A stretch of 42,751 nt of DNA from Bacteroidota bacterium (GCA_003249935.1 QKHT01000315.1:1-42751); one strand, 5' to 3'. Shown: positions 1 through 9,841, counted from the stretch's first letter. The notes: generated by a model from the letters alone, not told the origin. Program-made: numbers and translations.

Positions 1-1
1 A

Positions 2-631
2 CTATCCGAACGCGAAAACGATTCGTTATCGAAATCGATCAATGCGTTGCTTCAGGAGGTAAAAGGCAAAGGCGAACAAGGGCTAATCGAAACGTTAACC
101 ATTCGCAGCATGGCCAAAGCAGTGTATACCACGCACAATATTGGCCACTATGGCTTGGGGTTTAAGTTCTACACGCACTTTACTTCGCCCATACGCCGAT
201 ACCCCGACATGATGGTTCATCGCTTATTGCAACACTACCTCGATAATGGCAAAAGTGTCAATCAGGATGAGTACGAAGAAGCGTGCGAACACAGTTCGGG
301 TCGTGAAATTCTTGCTGCACAGGCCGAACGCGCCTCGATTAAATATAAACAGGTGGAGTTTATGAGCGACAAACGGGGACAAAAGTTTGCCGGCACTATT
401 TCGGGTGTTACCGAATGGGGTATTTATGTTGAAATAACCGAAAATACCTGCGAAGGCATGGTTAGTGTACGCGATTTGAAGGACGATTTTTATGCGTTCG
501 ACGAAAACAACTACTGCCTCATTGGCCGCAAATATGGCCGTATGTATCGTTTGGGCGATAAAGTTACTATCGAAGTAGTGGGTACAAACCTTGCCAAACG
601 CCAGCTCGACTTTTTATTAGTAGAAAAGTAA
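2..631 (+). CDS. rnr: Ribonuclease R, C-terminal part (5' end outside window)
   Basis: RNase R is a processive 3'-5' exoribonuclease that degrades structured RNA in the cytoplasm. The reading frame is open from base 2, so only about the last 209 residues are present and the catalytic aspartate cluster of the RNB domain lies outside the window. Visible are the end of the RNB domain, with the signature HFTSPIRRYPDMMVHR near residues 59-74, and then a C-terminal S1 RNA-binding domain (roughly residues 125-207, starting RGQKFAGTISG). The TTG at 47 is an internal codon, not the start. The protein ends shortly after S1, without the long basic tail of proteobacterial RNase R. A hairpin terminator follows within 60 bp. 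The family assignment is firm. Confidence 0.95.
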   Translation, partial: LSERENDSLSKSINALLQEVKGKGEQGLIETLTIRSMAKAVYTTHNIGHYGLGFKFYTHFTSPIRRYPDMMVHRLLQHYLDNGKSVNQDEYEEACEHSSGREILAAQAERASIKYKQVEFMSDKRGQKFAGTISGVTEWGIYVEITENTCEGMVSVRDLKDDFYAFDENNYCLIGRKYGRMYRLGDKVTIEVVGTNLAKRQLDFLLVEK

Positions 632-656
632 CCGCTTGAGGTTCAGCCAAAATAAC

Positions 657-690
657 AAAAAAGAGGAATGCGAAATGTTCCTCTTTTTTT
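657..690 (+). terminator. Rho-independent terminator after rnr
   Basis: The arms AGAGGAA (662-668) and TTCCTCT (678-684) are followed by a run of T. The A-tract before the stem pairs with the T-tract after it, extending the helix. It lies about 30 bp after the rnr stop codon. Confidence 0.85.
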
Positions 691-699
691 GTGCTTAAT

Positions 700-779
700 G
701 TTGTAAGGATAACTCAAGTTTGTTATAAGGATAACTCAGGTGCGTTGTAAGGATAACCCGACCGGGTTATAAGGATAAT
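700..779 (+). repeat. Four-copy tandem array with 22-bp period
   Basis: The 14-bp core GTTRTAAGGATAAY begins at 700, 722, 744 and 766, an exact 22-bp period, with 8-bp variable linkers. Each core has GTTRT and ATAAY arms around an AAGG loop. In plus-strand RNA every arm can pair in all four copies: where the left arm reads GTTGT, or the right arm ends in T, a G-U wobble forms. On the other strand those positions would be A-C mismatches. The array lies just beyond the rnr terminator, in the convergent gap before the next minus-strand gene. Its function is unknown. Confidence 0.85.
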
Positions 780-815
780 GTAATTGTGAACTTAATAGCT
801 TTTTAAAAACGCACA

Positions 816-850
816 AAATAAAAGAGGACACCCGATACCGAATGCCCTCT
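816..850 (-). terminator. Terminator of the first T9SS-exported protein
   Basis: On the minus strand AGAGGGCA (850-843) pairs with TGTCCTCT (830-823), with one G-U pair, followed by a U-rich tract (822-816). It lies 33 bp after the stop codon of the T9SS gene. Confidence 0.8.
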
Positions 851-882
851 CTTAATACTAAGGAATTATTGAATATTGAAAT

Positions 883-3800
883 TTATCTTACAACCTTAAA
901 TTTAGCCACTGAAGAACCGTTGTCCGAATCGGCTTTTACAAAGTAAACACCCTGAGATAATCCGGATACATTTACCTCGCCGTCAGTTTTATTAATCCGG
1001 CCTTTCAAAATAGTTTTTCCGGACAGGTCGAGGATGGCATAATTACCGATAACAGCTCCCGATTTTATTTTGAGTACACTGTTAACTACCGAAGGATAAG
1101 CCGTAAAGCTTACAAGCTTGTTATCGGCTACCTTGGTGTACAATGCAAATGCATCGGCATTCCCTACAACAAATACATCGTTGGCAGTAAGCGAAGCAGG
1201 GCAATTAACAGTAATGGTGTAAGGGTCGGAACCGGTTACGGTACCGGACAATAATGTAGCACTGCTAAACGGATTGGTAACATCGTTAAACGCTACAACC
1301 ACGTTATTAGTACGATCGAAGCCGCCATTTTCTGCCGAAGCCGGCCATTGCAAGGTAATAGTACCTGTATTTGCACCCGGAGTGGTATTAACAACAGTCC
1401 ATTGCAACTGCACTATTTTATCGCTAAGCGATACCGGACCGGCCAGTGTATTGCTAACCTTGGCCGAAATGGCATCGTTGGCGGTATTGCCGGTAAATGT
1501 AAACGGCGCGTAGGTGGTTGCAGTACCAATAGGGAATGTTTTGTCGCCATTTACGGTAGAAGTAACAACCCCTGCGCCATTGGTTTGAACGTAACCCGTA
1601 CCATTTACAGTACCATTAAGTGTCATAGTACCAGCATTTGCCACCGCACCATTAATACTTAGCGTAGCATCCGTTGGAACTGAAACGACGGCAGTGGAAG
1701 GTAAGTTAAGCGTTTTGCCAGATGCAATAGTGAGTGATTTGGAGGCATTAACATTCAAAGTTCCATTGATAGTCACGTTACCATCAAAGGTCACATTGTT
1801 GTTAATGGTCATTACCGAACCACTACCGTTGTTAAACACACCATTATCTTCCAAAAGTACTGTTTGTGGAGAGGTACCATTAAATATTACAGGTGAAATA
1901 ACACCCGGATTAAGCCCGAATCGGAATAACCCATTAGTACCCACAGTAACATTACCTTTAATATACGTTACAGCTCCGGCAGTATTACCGCCAATAGCCC
2001 ACTGCGTTCCGTACACTTTTACGATATTAAAGTTGCAATCTGAAGCAGGATTTGAGTTGCCTATTACATTTCCTCCATTGCTGGTATTAATCTCGAATAT
2101 CCCATCGTAGGTTTTTCCACCAACACCTGGCTTAGCTGAAATGCCGGCCTGATTTCCATCAAACAGATAGTAACTTCCGGCCTGGAATACGGCAACATTT
2201 GTGGCATTGGTACCACCAAACGGAGTGTCGCCCGATGAATGACGGTAAGTAGAACCCGATTCAAACACTACACCACCATTTGGAGAAGAACCAAATGGAT
2301 AACTCGCAAAACCGGTTGTTGCATGAAATACAGAACCACTTACAAAATGTAATGCATCAACTTTGGAGTTTATTTTATGGTTTGAACCCGTTGTGATTTC
2401 GTCGCACATTACCGAAATCTGACCGGCAATTATACCCGTAGCACCTGTATTGAGGGTAATGTTCATTGTGGTTGAAGCAGCATTACTGTTCAATATCAAA
2501 TGGCTACCAGCCTCAACACTTAAGTCGGTTCCGGCACCACCACTTAGCGAAAGGGTTATATTAGAAGATGCCGTGTTGTTACTCAAAGTAACTACTGCAC
2601 CGTTTTTAACCATCAATTGGCCAATAGTTTGGTTTGGAATGTTGGTAACCGTAGACGTTGTACCATCGAAAATAATACCATCGGTTGAAAGGGAAGTTGT
2701 TCGGTTTGGTGTCCAGTTGCCTGCAACGGTGTAATCGGTGCTTACGCTTCCATTCCATGTATAAGAAGCAGGAACATTTACCGTACCGGTACATTGAACA
2801 GTTGCACCCGATGTACCACCATCGGCACTTATGGTAATATTTTCATTAAGCGATCCTGCGGAAGCAGAAGCCTTAACCCTTACATAAACATTTACACCGG
2901 CTAAAGTATTAACAGAAGCGACAGGAAGCGTAACAGAATTTCCAAAGGTTGTATTATCGGTCGAAACTTCGAAGTTTGCAGAACCGGTTACTGCGAAATC
3001 ACCGGAACCAGTAAGCATGGCACCTGCAACATTCAGAACTTTTGACGAAGATTCAGCTCCGGCAACAGTCAGAAATCCTGTAAGCGGACTATTAGTATAA
3101 AGAATTGGTGCATCGGCTACCCTTTGAAAGGTGAAACCACCAATACCACCAGTTGCCGAACCGACAGTTTGTGAAATTTTTACTACGTATTCGCCTGGGG
3201 TAGCAATATTAACAGCACTGGTGCCGCGTACCCACTCAGGTCTTGATTGATTTGCTGCGATAAGAAAATCGCCATCGGCAGCGTATTCTGCCGATCCATC
3301 GGTTGATGTATTACCGATAAGACCAGTACCATAAGTTCCATCAAGTTTCAGATTGTATTTCATTCCGTCAATCTTGATCGTTTTTGTAGCAAGAGGAGTA
3401 GAAATATTGCTTTTGCTGTACAGCGTAACCACAACCGTAGAATTTGTTACCACGCCGGTTGTTGCATTGGCATTTCCCCTGATACGAAATAAAAACTTGT
3501 AATCGCCGGCTTGTGTAAAATTTACAGTATGAAAAAAATATGCCCCCACACAACCTTCAAGCGTCTCAGGATTAGGATTCCATTTACCAACTTTCGGATC
3601 GTAAGTACCGGTACCCCAATCCGTTCTGAAGTTCGAATATGATGCCGCAGTTCCTGCGGGTGAAGCACCGCAAGTAACACCATATTCAGCAGCATAGGTC
3701 GAACCTCCAGCCGTAGCACTTACCTGATCGAAAAGAACAATTTCTCGTCCCGGTATTCCGGCAACATTACCGGAATATCCCTTGTTTTTAAAGTTTTCGA

Positions 3801-3945
3801 TTTCGTACAATTGGTCGCATGTGGCATCGGGCACAGCATAAGCGGCGGCGGCACTACCTCCGTATGGATAGTACGCCCAGGGCGTTTGTGCAAATAAATT
3901 AACTGCTAAAAATGTAAGCAATACTAAAAGAAAAGATTTTCTCAT
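883..3945 (-). CDS. T9SS type A sorting domain-containing secreted protein
   Basis: This is a large surface or secreted protein of about 1020 aa. The start at 3945 (MRKSFLLVL) opens a clear signal peptide ending at LFAQ; a further in-frame upstream ATG at 4014 would put about 23 residues before it and is less likely. The order is: a Gly/Thr-rich N-terminal region that may bind carbohydrate (about residues 22-280), a beta-sandwich module with a VYVRVKASA-like strand (about 285-390), a module opening TWNGSVSTDYTVAGNW, a long Asn/Thr/Gly-rich repetitive beta-helix-like region, and a final ~75-residue T9SS sorting domain ending AKFKVVR. The downstream neighbour in sequence order (4188-6881) is a paralogue sharing everything except the N-terminal module. 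No catalytic motif was recognised; adhesion or polysaccharide binding is an inference. Confidence 0.9.
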   Translation of the reverse strand: MRKSFLLVLLTFLAVNLFAQTPWAYYPYGGSAAAAYAVPDATCDQLYEIENFKNKGYSGNVAGIPGREIVLFDQVSATAGGSTYAAEYGVTCGASPAGTAASYSNFRTDWGTGTYDPKVGKWNPNPETLEGCVGAYFFHTVNFTQAGDYKFLFRIRGNANATTGVVTNSTVVVTLYSKSNISTPLATKTIKIDGMKYNLKLDGTYGTGLIGNTSTDGSAEYAADGDFLIAANQSRPEWVRGTSAVNIATPGEYVVKISQTVGSATGGIGGFTFQRVADAPILYTNSPLTGFLTVAGAESSSKVLNVAGAMLTGSGDFAVTGSANFEVSTDNTTFGNSVTLPVASVNTLAGVNVYVRVKASASAGSLNENITISADGGTSGATVQCTGTVNVPASYTWNGSVSTDYTVAGNWTPNRTTSLSTDGIIFDGTTSTVTNIPNQTIGQLMVKNGAVVTLSNNTASSNITLSLSGGAGTDLSVEAGSHLILNSNAASTTMNITLNTGATGIIAGQISVMCDEITTGSNHKINSKVDALHFVSGSVFHATTGFASYPFGSSPNGGVVFESGSTYRHSSGDTPFGGTNATNVAVFQAGSYYLFDGNQAGISAKPGVGGKTYDGIFEINTSNGGNVIGNSNPASDCNFNIVKVYGTQWAIGGNTAGAVTYIKGNVTVGTNGLFRFGLNPGVISPVIFNGTSPQTVLLEDNGVFNNGSGSVMTINNNVTFDGNVTINGTLNVNASKSLTIASGKTLNLPSTAVVSVPTDATLSINGAVANAGTMTLNGTVNGTGYVQTNGAGVVTSTVNGDKTFPIGTATTYAPFTFTGNTANDAISAKVSNTLAGPVSLSDKIVQLQWTVVNTTPGANTGTITLQWPASAENGGFDRTNNVVVAFNDVTNPFSSATLLSGTVTGSDPYTITVNCPASLTANDVFVVGNADAFALYTKVADNKLVSFTAYPSVVNSVLKIKSGAVIGNYAILDLSGKTILKGRINKTDGEVNVSGLSQGVYFVKADSDNGSSVAKFKVVR

Positions 3946-4122
3946 ACCATGAATATTAAAAGTAAATAGATAAAAAACAATTTGTTTCAAAAACACAACG
4001 GTGATTAGACCCAATACAAATTAAAAGCACCCATCAATATTTTTAAGTGTACTCCTTACACAATATTACAGTTTAATAAGTAAATAAAAATCACCAGAAA
4101 ATAGTTCTAATAAATATCTAAC

Positions 4123-4157
4123 AAAAAAAGGAGTGTCCGTTAAAGAACACCCCTTTT
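4123..4157 (-). terminator. Terminator of the second T9SS-exported protein
   Basis: In minus-strand RNA GGGGUGUUC (4153-4145) pairs with GGACACUCC (4138-4130), including G-U pairs, followed by seven U (4129-4123). It lies 31 bp after the stop of the 4188-6881 gene and suggests that the two paralogues are transcribed separately. Confidence 0.8.
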
Positions 4158-4187
4158 ATATACTAAAGAAAAATTAAATTACAGAAA

Positions 4188-6881
4188 TTACTTAACAACC
4201 TTAAATTTAGCCACTTTCAGGCCATCTTCAGTTTCAAATTTAACCATATAAACGCCTTTGTTCAGGTTCGACACATTAATAGTTCCCGCGTTTTTATTAA
4301 CCTTTGAATTAAACACGGTTCTTCCCGAAATATCATAAACAGTATAACCGTTTACGTTACATGGCGATTTAAAGTTCACTTCGGTAGAAGCAAATGTTGG
4401 GAACAGGCTAAACTCTTTTACTGCGTTACTGTTTATTTTGGTGTATACGGTAAATGCATCAGCATTTCCCACAACAAACCGACTGCCACCGGTTGTAAAC
4501 GAAGCAGGCGCATTAAATGTTACGGTGTACGGACCTGAACCTGAAACAGTTGCATCGGTAATTGAGGCAGGCAAACTGCTCAAACCTTCGTACATAGCCA
4601 CTTTAACATCGGTTGTACGGTCGAACGTTGCACCTTCGTTGGCAAGTGCCCACTGTAAAGTAATGGTACCATCGTTTCCGCCATCTACCGCTTCTTTAAC
4701 CACCCATTCGAGACCAACTGTGCGGCTAAGTGTAATATCGTTTGCAGCGGCAGACAAAGCACCTTGCAAATTAACCGAAATGATATCGGCCGATGTATTT
4801 GAAGCAAAGGTAATTGGGGCTGAACCTAAATCCGTACCAACTAAAAATGCGCCGGATGACAAGTGTTTAAGAACACCGGTGCCATTGGTTTTAAAATAAC
4901 CTGAACCTGATAGTGTTGCAACCTGAACCATTTTACCTGTGGATATTGTGGCCATTTTACCAGCAGCAATATTTACTGTCCCGGGCAAAGTAAGGTCCGA
5001 ATTAATTTCAACATTATTATTTATGCTTAAAACAGAACCAGTGCCCTGAACCAAAGATCCATTGCCTGAAAGGGTAATACTCTGTGTTGCAGTTCCGCCA
5101 ATAGTTATTGGCGCAACAGCGGCATCCGTTCCCCAAACCAATACGCCATCAGTTCCTACCACAATATTGCCTTTAACGATAAAAGCTGCCGAATTGCCCG
5201 AAATGGTATATGTACCACCAGAGATTGTTAAATCATTTACAGTGCATGGATTTGTAATCACAGCTGCCCCGGCCGAATTGGCACTGCTAATTTCAAAATT
5301 AGCATACGTTTTCTGGTGCATAATAGGCGCAACGGTAATAGGAGCAAGACCTGTTCCTCCTACAGAACCTGTAAATTTAAATAAGCTTCCGGTTTGAAAA
5401 ACAGCTACGTTGGTAGCCTGTAAACCTCCAAAAGGCGAATCGCCCGAGGCCTGAACGTAGGTCGAACCAGCCTGAAAAATAACGCATCCACTTGGTGCTG
5501 TACCAAAAGGAAATCCGGTAAAATTGGTTCCACCGGTAACCACTGCACCACTTAAAATATTTAAGCTTGCAGGATCAAGCGACCGGATTTGGTGATTAAG
5601 GCCTTTGGCAGGATCGGTACCGGTTAAAATTATATTTCCACCCACAGAACCACTGGCTCCAACGGCTAACGAAATGGCGATTTTTGCATTTGTACCTGTT
5701 AATGTTAAAGATGACCCTGAGCCTACCACAAAATCTTCACCGGTTGAACCGTTGAGGGTAATGGTCGCATCTGCCGCAGCCTGAAGTGAAACACTTGTAT
5801 TATTTTCAATTATAAACTGACTCAAGGTTTCTGTTGAAGGCACGTTATTTATTGTAACAATTCCTCCACTATTAAAAATCAATTTATCCGATGCAACAAC
5901 AGCAGACCGCGTCGGACTCCAGTTGCCGGCAACTTGCCAGTCGTTATCTACACTCCCCGTCCAGGTATATTCAACAGGAACATATCCACTACATGGAATA
6001 GGCAAAGCCGTTGCTAAACCTCCGCCTGTAACTGTTACATTTTCACTGTATACAGCTTTTGCCAAACCCTGTTTCAGCCTTACATATACTGGCGTACCAG
6101 CCAATACTGCCGAAGCATACGGGATAGATGCCGTTGCACCAAAGCTAATATTATCGGCCGAAACCTCATAATTGGTACTTCCATTGATGGTGAGATTGCC
6201 CGGACTGCCGGTAAGATTAATTGCAGATAAACTCACACTTTTAGATGCAGAAGGACCATTACCAAAAGTATAACTAAAGTTGGTTAGTTGAAGCGGTGCA
6301 ATGGTGGCCGTAGGCGTAGCTGCAGCTTCAACAATACTTATATCATCCAAATACAGGGTGGTTCTGTTCCAATACATTTCAAAAAATAATCGGTCTACAC
6401 CGGCTGGGGCAGTTACAAATGAAGAAAACTCAGTCCAGCTACCGGGAACAGGGGCAGTAGGATAAGGAATCCAGTATTCCTTCGAACCGGTAGTTGTTTC
6501 GGCTTTGGTATAATCTACAGTTGCAGTAAACGTTTCGCCAACAGGGATAAAGTAAAATGCGTTGTAAGGTGTGGTTGAACCGGTTCCGCCAATAAATTTA
6601 TAGTTAATTGTAACCTTGTAGGTTTTTCCGGCCGTAACATTTACCACCTGTGCTCTTCGTACCGCATTTTGAGACGCTTTGTTCCAGTAGTACCCAAACA
6701 ACCCACTTTTAGCATAAGTAGCATTAAAATTATCACCTCCCGACGTTGTGTTTGTTACCACAATCCATGGGGAAAGTGCGCCCGTTTCGAAATCACCATT
6801 GGTCAATAGGTTCTGACCATAAACACCTACCCAACTAAATAACATTGGGATAAGGAAAAATAAAGCGTAAAGTTTTTTCAT
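4188..6881 (-). CDS. T9SS type A sorting domain-containing protein with N-terminal CBM-like module
   Basis: This is an 897-aa exported protein. MKKLYALFFLIPMLFSW followed by GVYGQ is a signal peptide. Residues about 24-185 start NLLTNGDFETG and look like a carbohydrate-binding jelly roll of the CBM4/9 kind. Then come a beta-sandwich module (about 195-300), a module opening YTWTGSVDNDWQVAGNW at about residue 304, a repetitive Asn/Gly/Thr-rich beta region, and a C-terminal T9SS sorting domain of about 75 residues ending AKFKVVK. From residue 195 on it parallels the 883-3945 protein module by module, whereas the N-terminal module differs. No enzymatic motif was seen. T9SS export to the surface is well supported; the ligand is unknown. 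Confidence 0.9.
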   Translation of the reverse strand: MKKLYALFFLIPMLFSWVGVYGQNLLTNGDFETGALSPWIVVTNTTSGGDNFNATYAKSGLFGYYWNKASQNAVRRAQVVNVTAGKTYKVTINYKFIGGTGSTTPYNAFYFIPVGETFTATVDYTKAETTTGSKEYWIPYPTAPVPGSWTEFSSFVTAPAGVDRLFFEMYWNRTTLYLDDISIVEAAATPTATIAPLQLTNFSYTFGNGPSASKSVSLSAINLTGSPGNLTINGSTNYEVSADNISFGATASIPYASAVLAGTPVYVRLKQGLAKAVYSENVTVTGGGLATALPIPCSGYVPVEYTWTGSVDNDWQVAGNWSPTRSAVVASDKLIFNSGGIVTINNVPSTETLSQFIIENNTSVSLQAAADATITLNGSTGEDFVVGSGSSLTLTGTNAKIAISLAVGASGSVGGNIILTGTDPAKGLNHQIRSLDPASLNILSGAVVTGGTNFTGFPFGTAPSGCVIFQAGSTYVQASGDSPFGGLQATNVAVFQTGSLFKFTGSVGGTGLAPITVAPIMHQKTYANFEISSANSAGAAVITNPCTVNDLTISGGTYTISGNSAAFIVKGNIVVGTDGVLVWGTDAAVAPITIGGTATQSITLSGNGSLVQGTGSVLSINNNVEINSDLTLPGTVNIAAGKMATISTGKMVQVATLSGSGYFKTNGTGVLKHLSSGAFLVGTDLGSAPITFASNTSADIISVNLQGALSAAANDITLSRTVGLEWVVKEAVDGGNDGTITLQWALANEGATFDRTTDVKVAMYEGLSSLPASITDATVSGSGPYTVTFNAPASFTTGGSRFVVGNADAFTVYTKINSNAVKEFSLFPTFASTEVNFKSPCNVNGYTVYDISGRTVFNSKVNKNAGTINVSNLNKGVYMVKFETEDGLKVAKFKVVK

Positions 6882-7019
6882 TATAAAAGAAATTTTTAAA
6901 TTAAAAGAATGGATTTACAACCTTTGTATGATGTAGTAAGGCTAAAAGTCCGCAATGTTATAGTTGCACGAGAACGGAACGATTCGCCAACCTCAACACT
7001 TAATTGTATTTCCAACACT

Positions 7020-7054
7020 CAAATTTAAAAACTATCCTTCACAGGTAACACAAA
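7020..7054 (-). promoter_or_regulatory. Putative Bacteroidota-type promoter for the 4188-6881 gene
   Basis: On the minus strand TAAATTTG (7027-7020) matches the -7 consensus TAnnTTTG, with TTTG (7054-7051) upstream. The spacing is 23 bp, longer than the usual ~19, so the call is tentative. The predicted leader is about 130 nt. Confidence 0.4.
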
Positions 7055-7072
7055 TCAATTGTTAATAATCGA

Positions 7073-7088
7073 AGTATTGTACAATACT
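7073..7088. promoter_or_regulatory. Perfect 16-bp palindrome, candidate operator
   Basis: AGTATTGTACAATACT equals its own reverse complement. It sits just upstream of the putative promoter at 7020-7054, between the T9SS gene and the histidine-kinase gene. Its position would suit an activator of the T9SS gene, but no regulator is identified. Confidence 0.5.
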
Positions 7089-7162
7089 ATAAGTGAAACG
7101 ATTAATTACAACAGTCAAAAAAATTTATCGCGATAAAAAAACAACTAAATCCAACAAAAAAA

Positions 7163-9688
7163 TTAACTTCGCTTAATGGTGAAATAAAAAGAAGCCCCTT
7201 CGCCGGGTTGCGAATCGACCCAAATACGGCCACCAAGTTTTTGAATTAGCCGTTTACAAATAGCCAGCCCAAGGCCCGAACCACCATACTTGCGGGTATT
7301 ACCTTCGTCGAGTTGCTTAAACAAATCGAATATAATAGGAATTTTGTCCTGCGGTATTCCTATGCCCTTATCGTGTACATAAAACTCATATTCATCGGCC
7401 TTGATGCAATAGCCATAAGTAATGTTGCCTTTATGCGAAAATTTAATAGCGTTACCCACAAGATTGGCAAGAATCTGGTTTACACGACTCTCATCGGAAT
7501 GAACCACCTCTTCGCCATTGTGGGGTTTTTCGCATATTAACTTTAAATCTTTTTCCTTTCTATACAATACCAGCATTTGATCAAATTCAGGCTGAAGATT
7601 ATCAAGCATTTCATTAATATCGAACAACGAGGAACGAATACGCAATTCTCCGGCTTCAATTTTCGAAATATCAATAATATCATTAATTAGTTTGAGTAGT
7701 TGGTCGCTGTTTTTTGCGATAAGCCGAACCATATTTGCCCGCTCTTCGACGGTCATCTCCTCTTCGATAATTAAGTCGGTAAAGCCCACAATTGCATTTA
7801 GCGGAGTTCTGATTTCATGACTCATATTTGCCAGAAAAATAGATTTTAACCGATCCGATTCCTGAGCAAGTTCTTTGGCCCCTATCAAATCTATTTCTAT
7901 CTGCTTTTGATTGGTAATATCATAAGATGAACCAATAATGAGCATCCGGTTGTTTTCGAGGTCCATTATCGGGACTAAGCTGGTAAGTAAATACTTCTGT
8001 TTACGAGCAACTTTAATAACCTCTTCAAAAACTTTCGGACTCATGTTTCTTACACTGTTGGTAATACGCTCAAAGAGATTCTGATAACCACTACCAATGT
8101 AACTCCGTTTTAATACGTTAAGCTGTAGCCCTTCGGTAAATTTTTGTTGAAAAAGATTCTCGAATGCCTTATTCAACAATACAAATTCAACCACGCCATC
8201 GTGTTTTATTTCTGCCACCCAAAGTGGCACACTAACACCATTAACAATATTCTCGAGAAATTCTTTTTGGTTAAGAATTTCGCGCCGATGAATTTCGAGA
8301 TTAAGTTCGTACTCTTTGCGCTGTGTTATATTTCGCACAATACACGCCACTTTTTTATCTTCTAATGGAATGAAGCGCGCGTCGTAATATTTTTCTACAG
8401 CCCCATTATTAATCGAAAACTGGTATTCCTGTATTAAATTCATGAAAATTGCATTCTCGATTTTAGCGGCAGTTACCGAGGCCAGATAGGCCGGCATCAC
8501 ATCAAACACAGATCGGCCCAGCACATCCTTCTTTGATGCAAACAACTGCTCGTTTTCGGGGGTATTACATTCGAGATACACCCCGTTTGCATCAAACACA
8601 TAAAACAAATCGGGAATAATATCTATTAGTTTCTGAGCATACGAACCTACTTTACGCGCTTCATTTATTGCATCAACCTTATCCGAAATATCGTTAAATG
8701 TACAAGCAAAAAGTCCCGATTCCGGAGAAAAAACACTTACCTCAAGAAATTTTCCAATTGTAATATCATAATCGGTAAAACGGTATGGCACTTGGGTATT
8801 TACCACTTCATTAAATATATCGAGCCAGTTTTTATCCACTTTTCCAAAAACCTGCAAACAAGTTCGGCCGATTAAATCCTCCTTTTCTTTCGAAACATAT
8901 TCTTCGAAGGCCGGATTTACAGTTACAAATTCATAATCAACGGGGTTATCCGCTGAATTAAAATGAAGCCTGGCAATAAAAACGCCGGCATTCATACGAC
9001 TTATAAGGTGCCGGTAATTTTTTAAATTACGTAATAGCATTAACCTTTGGCGGTATTCGATAGTAATATCGCGAAAAAAACCGGACAAATTTTCGCACGA
9101 GGATACAAATACACGCAAAAACCGTTGATGTCCAATGCTATTTTTAATCCCAATTTCTACAAAACTATCCCTCTTATTTTGCAAAATCAAGCGGTTAAGC
9201 ACACCCAATTTCTTAAAATCAAAATCAGACACCCAAGCTCTAAGGCTTGTTACTGAAAGTTCAAGCATCGGTTCGGCCAGACCCAGAAACTCGCACAAAC
9301 TATCGTTCAGACTAATTGTTAGCCTATCATCTGCCGCTTGCCATGCCATCAGGGTAGCATCCGACAACCCCAATTCCGCATCATTGCCAACAACCTGAGC
9401 TTTCGGTTCAGCCATAAATGACACAACGTAGCAATCCAAAGCCTTATCGAATTTTACAAGAGCCAAACCACTAACTCGCTCACCATTAATGGTTTTTACA
9501 ATTTTGGTTGACCCTGAAGTTCTGGCATTGGCCCACTCGGGCAATATATCGGTAGCAAACAATGCACCGCTCACTTCGCAGTCAATCCCCAATAAACCAT
9601 TGGCTAATGTGTTACCGAAAACAATTTCGGCACCTTTAACAACCAAAATGGGCATTGGTACGCTTTCGAGTATACTGGAATAATTCAT
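7163..9688 (-). CDS. Multi-PAS sensor histidine kinase
   Basis: This is an 841-aa sensor kinase, probably cytoplasmic because no membrane segment or signal peptide is evident. The start at 9688 (MNYSSILESVPMPILVV) begins directly with a PAS-like domain; an in-frame ATG at 9763 adds an unlikely 25 residues. About five PAS or PAS-like sensor domains occupy the first ~600 residues. HisKA carries the phospho-acceptor in FLANMSHEIRTPLNAI (His about 624). The HATPase domain has the N box (NQILANLVGNAIKFS), G1 (DKGIGIP) and G2 (GGSGLGLAI). It ends after GASFYFTIKRS with no receiver domain. No response regulator lies beside it, so it is an orphan kinase in this window. Its signal is unknown. Confidence 0.93.
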   Translation of the reverse strand: MNYSSILESVPMPILVVKGAEIVFGNTLANGLLGIDCEVSGALFATDILPEWANARTSGSTKIVKTINGERVSGLALVKFDKALDCYVVSFMAEPKAQVVGNDAELGLSDATLMAWQAADDRLTISLNDSLCEFLGLAEPMLELSVTSLRAWVSDFDFKKLGVLNRLILQNKRDSFVEIGIKNSIGHQRFLRVFVSSCENLSGFFRDITIEYRQRLMLLRNLKNYRHLISRMNAGVFIARLHFNSADNPVDYEFVTVNPAFEEYVSKEKEDLIGRTCLQVFGKVDKNWLDIFNEVVNTQVPYRFTDYDITIGKFLEVSVFSPESGLFACTFNDISDKVDAINEARKVGSYAQKLIDIIPDLFYVFDANGVYLECNTPENEQLFASKKDVLGRSVFDVMPAYLASVTAAKIENAIFMNLIQEYQFSINNGAVEKYYDARFIPLEDKKVACIVRNITQRKEYELNLEIHRREILNQKEFLENIVNGVSVPLWVAEIKHDGVVEFVLLNKAFENLFQQKFTEGLQLNVLKRSYIGSGYQNLFERITNSVRNMSPKVFEEVIKVARKQKYLLTSLVPIMDLENNRMLIIGSSYDITNQKQIEIDLIGAKELAQESDRLKSIFLANMSHEIRTPLNAIVGFTDLIIEEEMTVEERANMVRLIAKNSDQLLKLINDIIDISKIEAGELRIRSSLFDINEMLDNLQPEFDQMLVLYRKEKDLKLICEKPHNGEEVVHSDESRVNQILANLVGNAIKFSHKGNITYGYCIKADEYEFYVHDKGIGIPQDKIPIIFDLFKQLDEGNTRKYGGSGLGLAICKRLIQKLGGRIWVDSQPGEGASFYFTIKRS

Positions 9689-9841
9689 TTTACAATGGTT
9701 GAACCGATAGTTTACAATAATATGAGCATAAAAATACAATGTTTTGTTACATTTTAAACACACATAGGCATTTAATTACGGTTCATGCAAAAAGAAAAAA
9801 CAATGGAAAAATATATTTCATTATTTTTACAAACAAAAACG

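Noticed and set aside
700-779. CRISPR array
   Set aside because: Cores are 14 bp with 8-bp linkers, too short for CRISPR repeats and spacers, and no cas gene is present.
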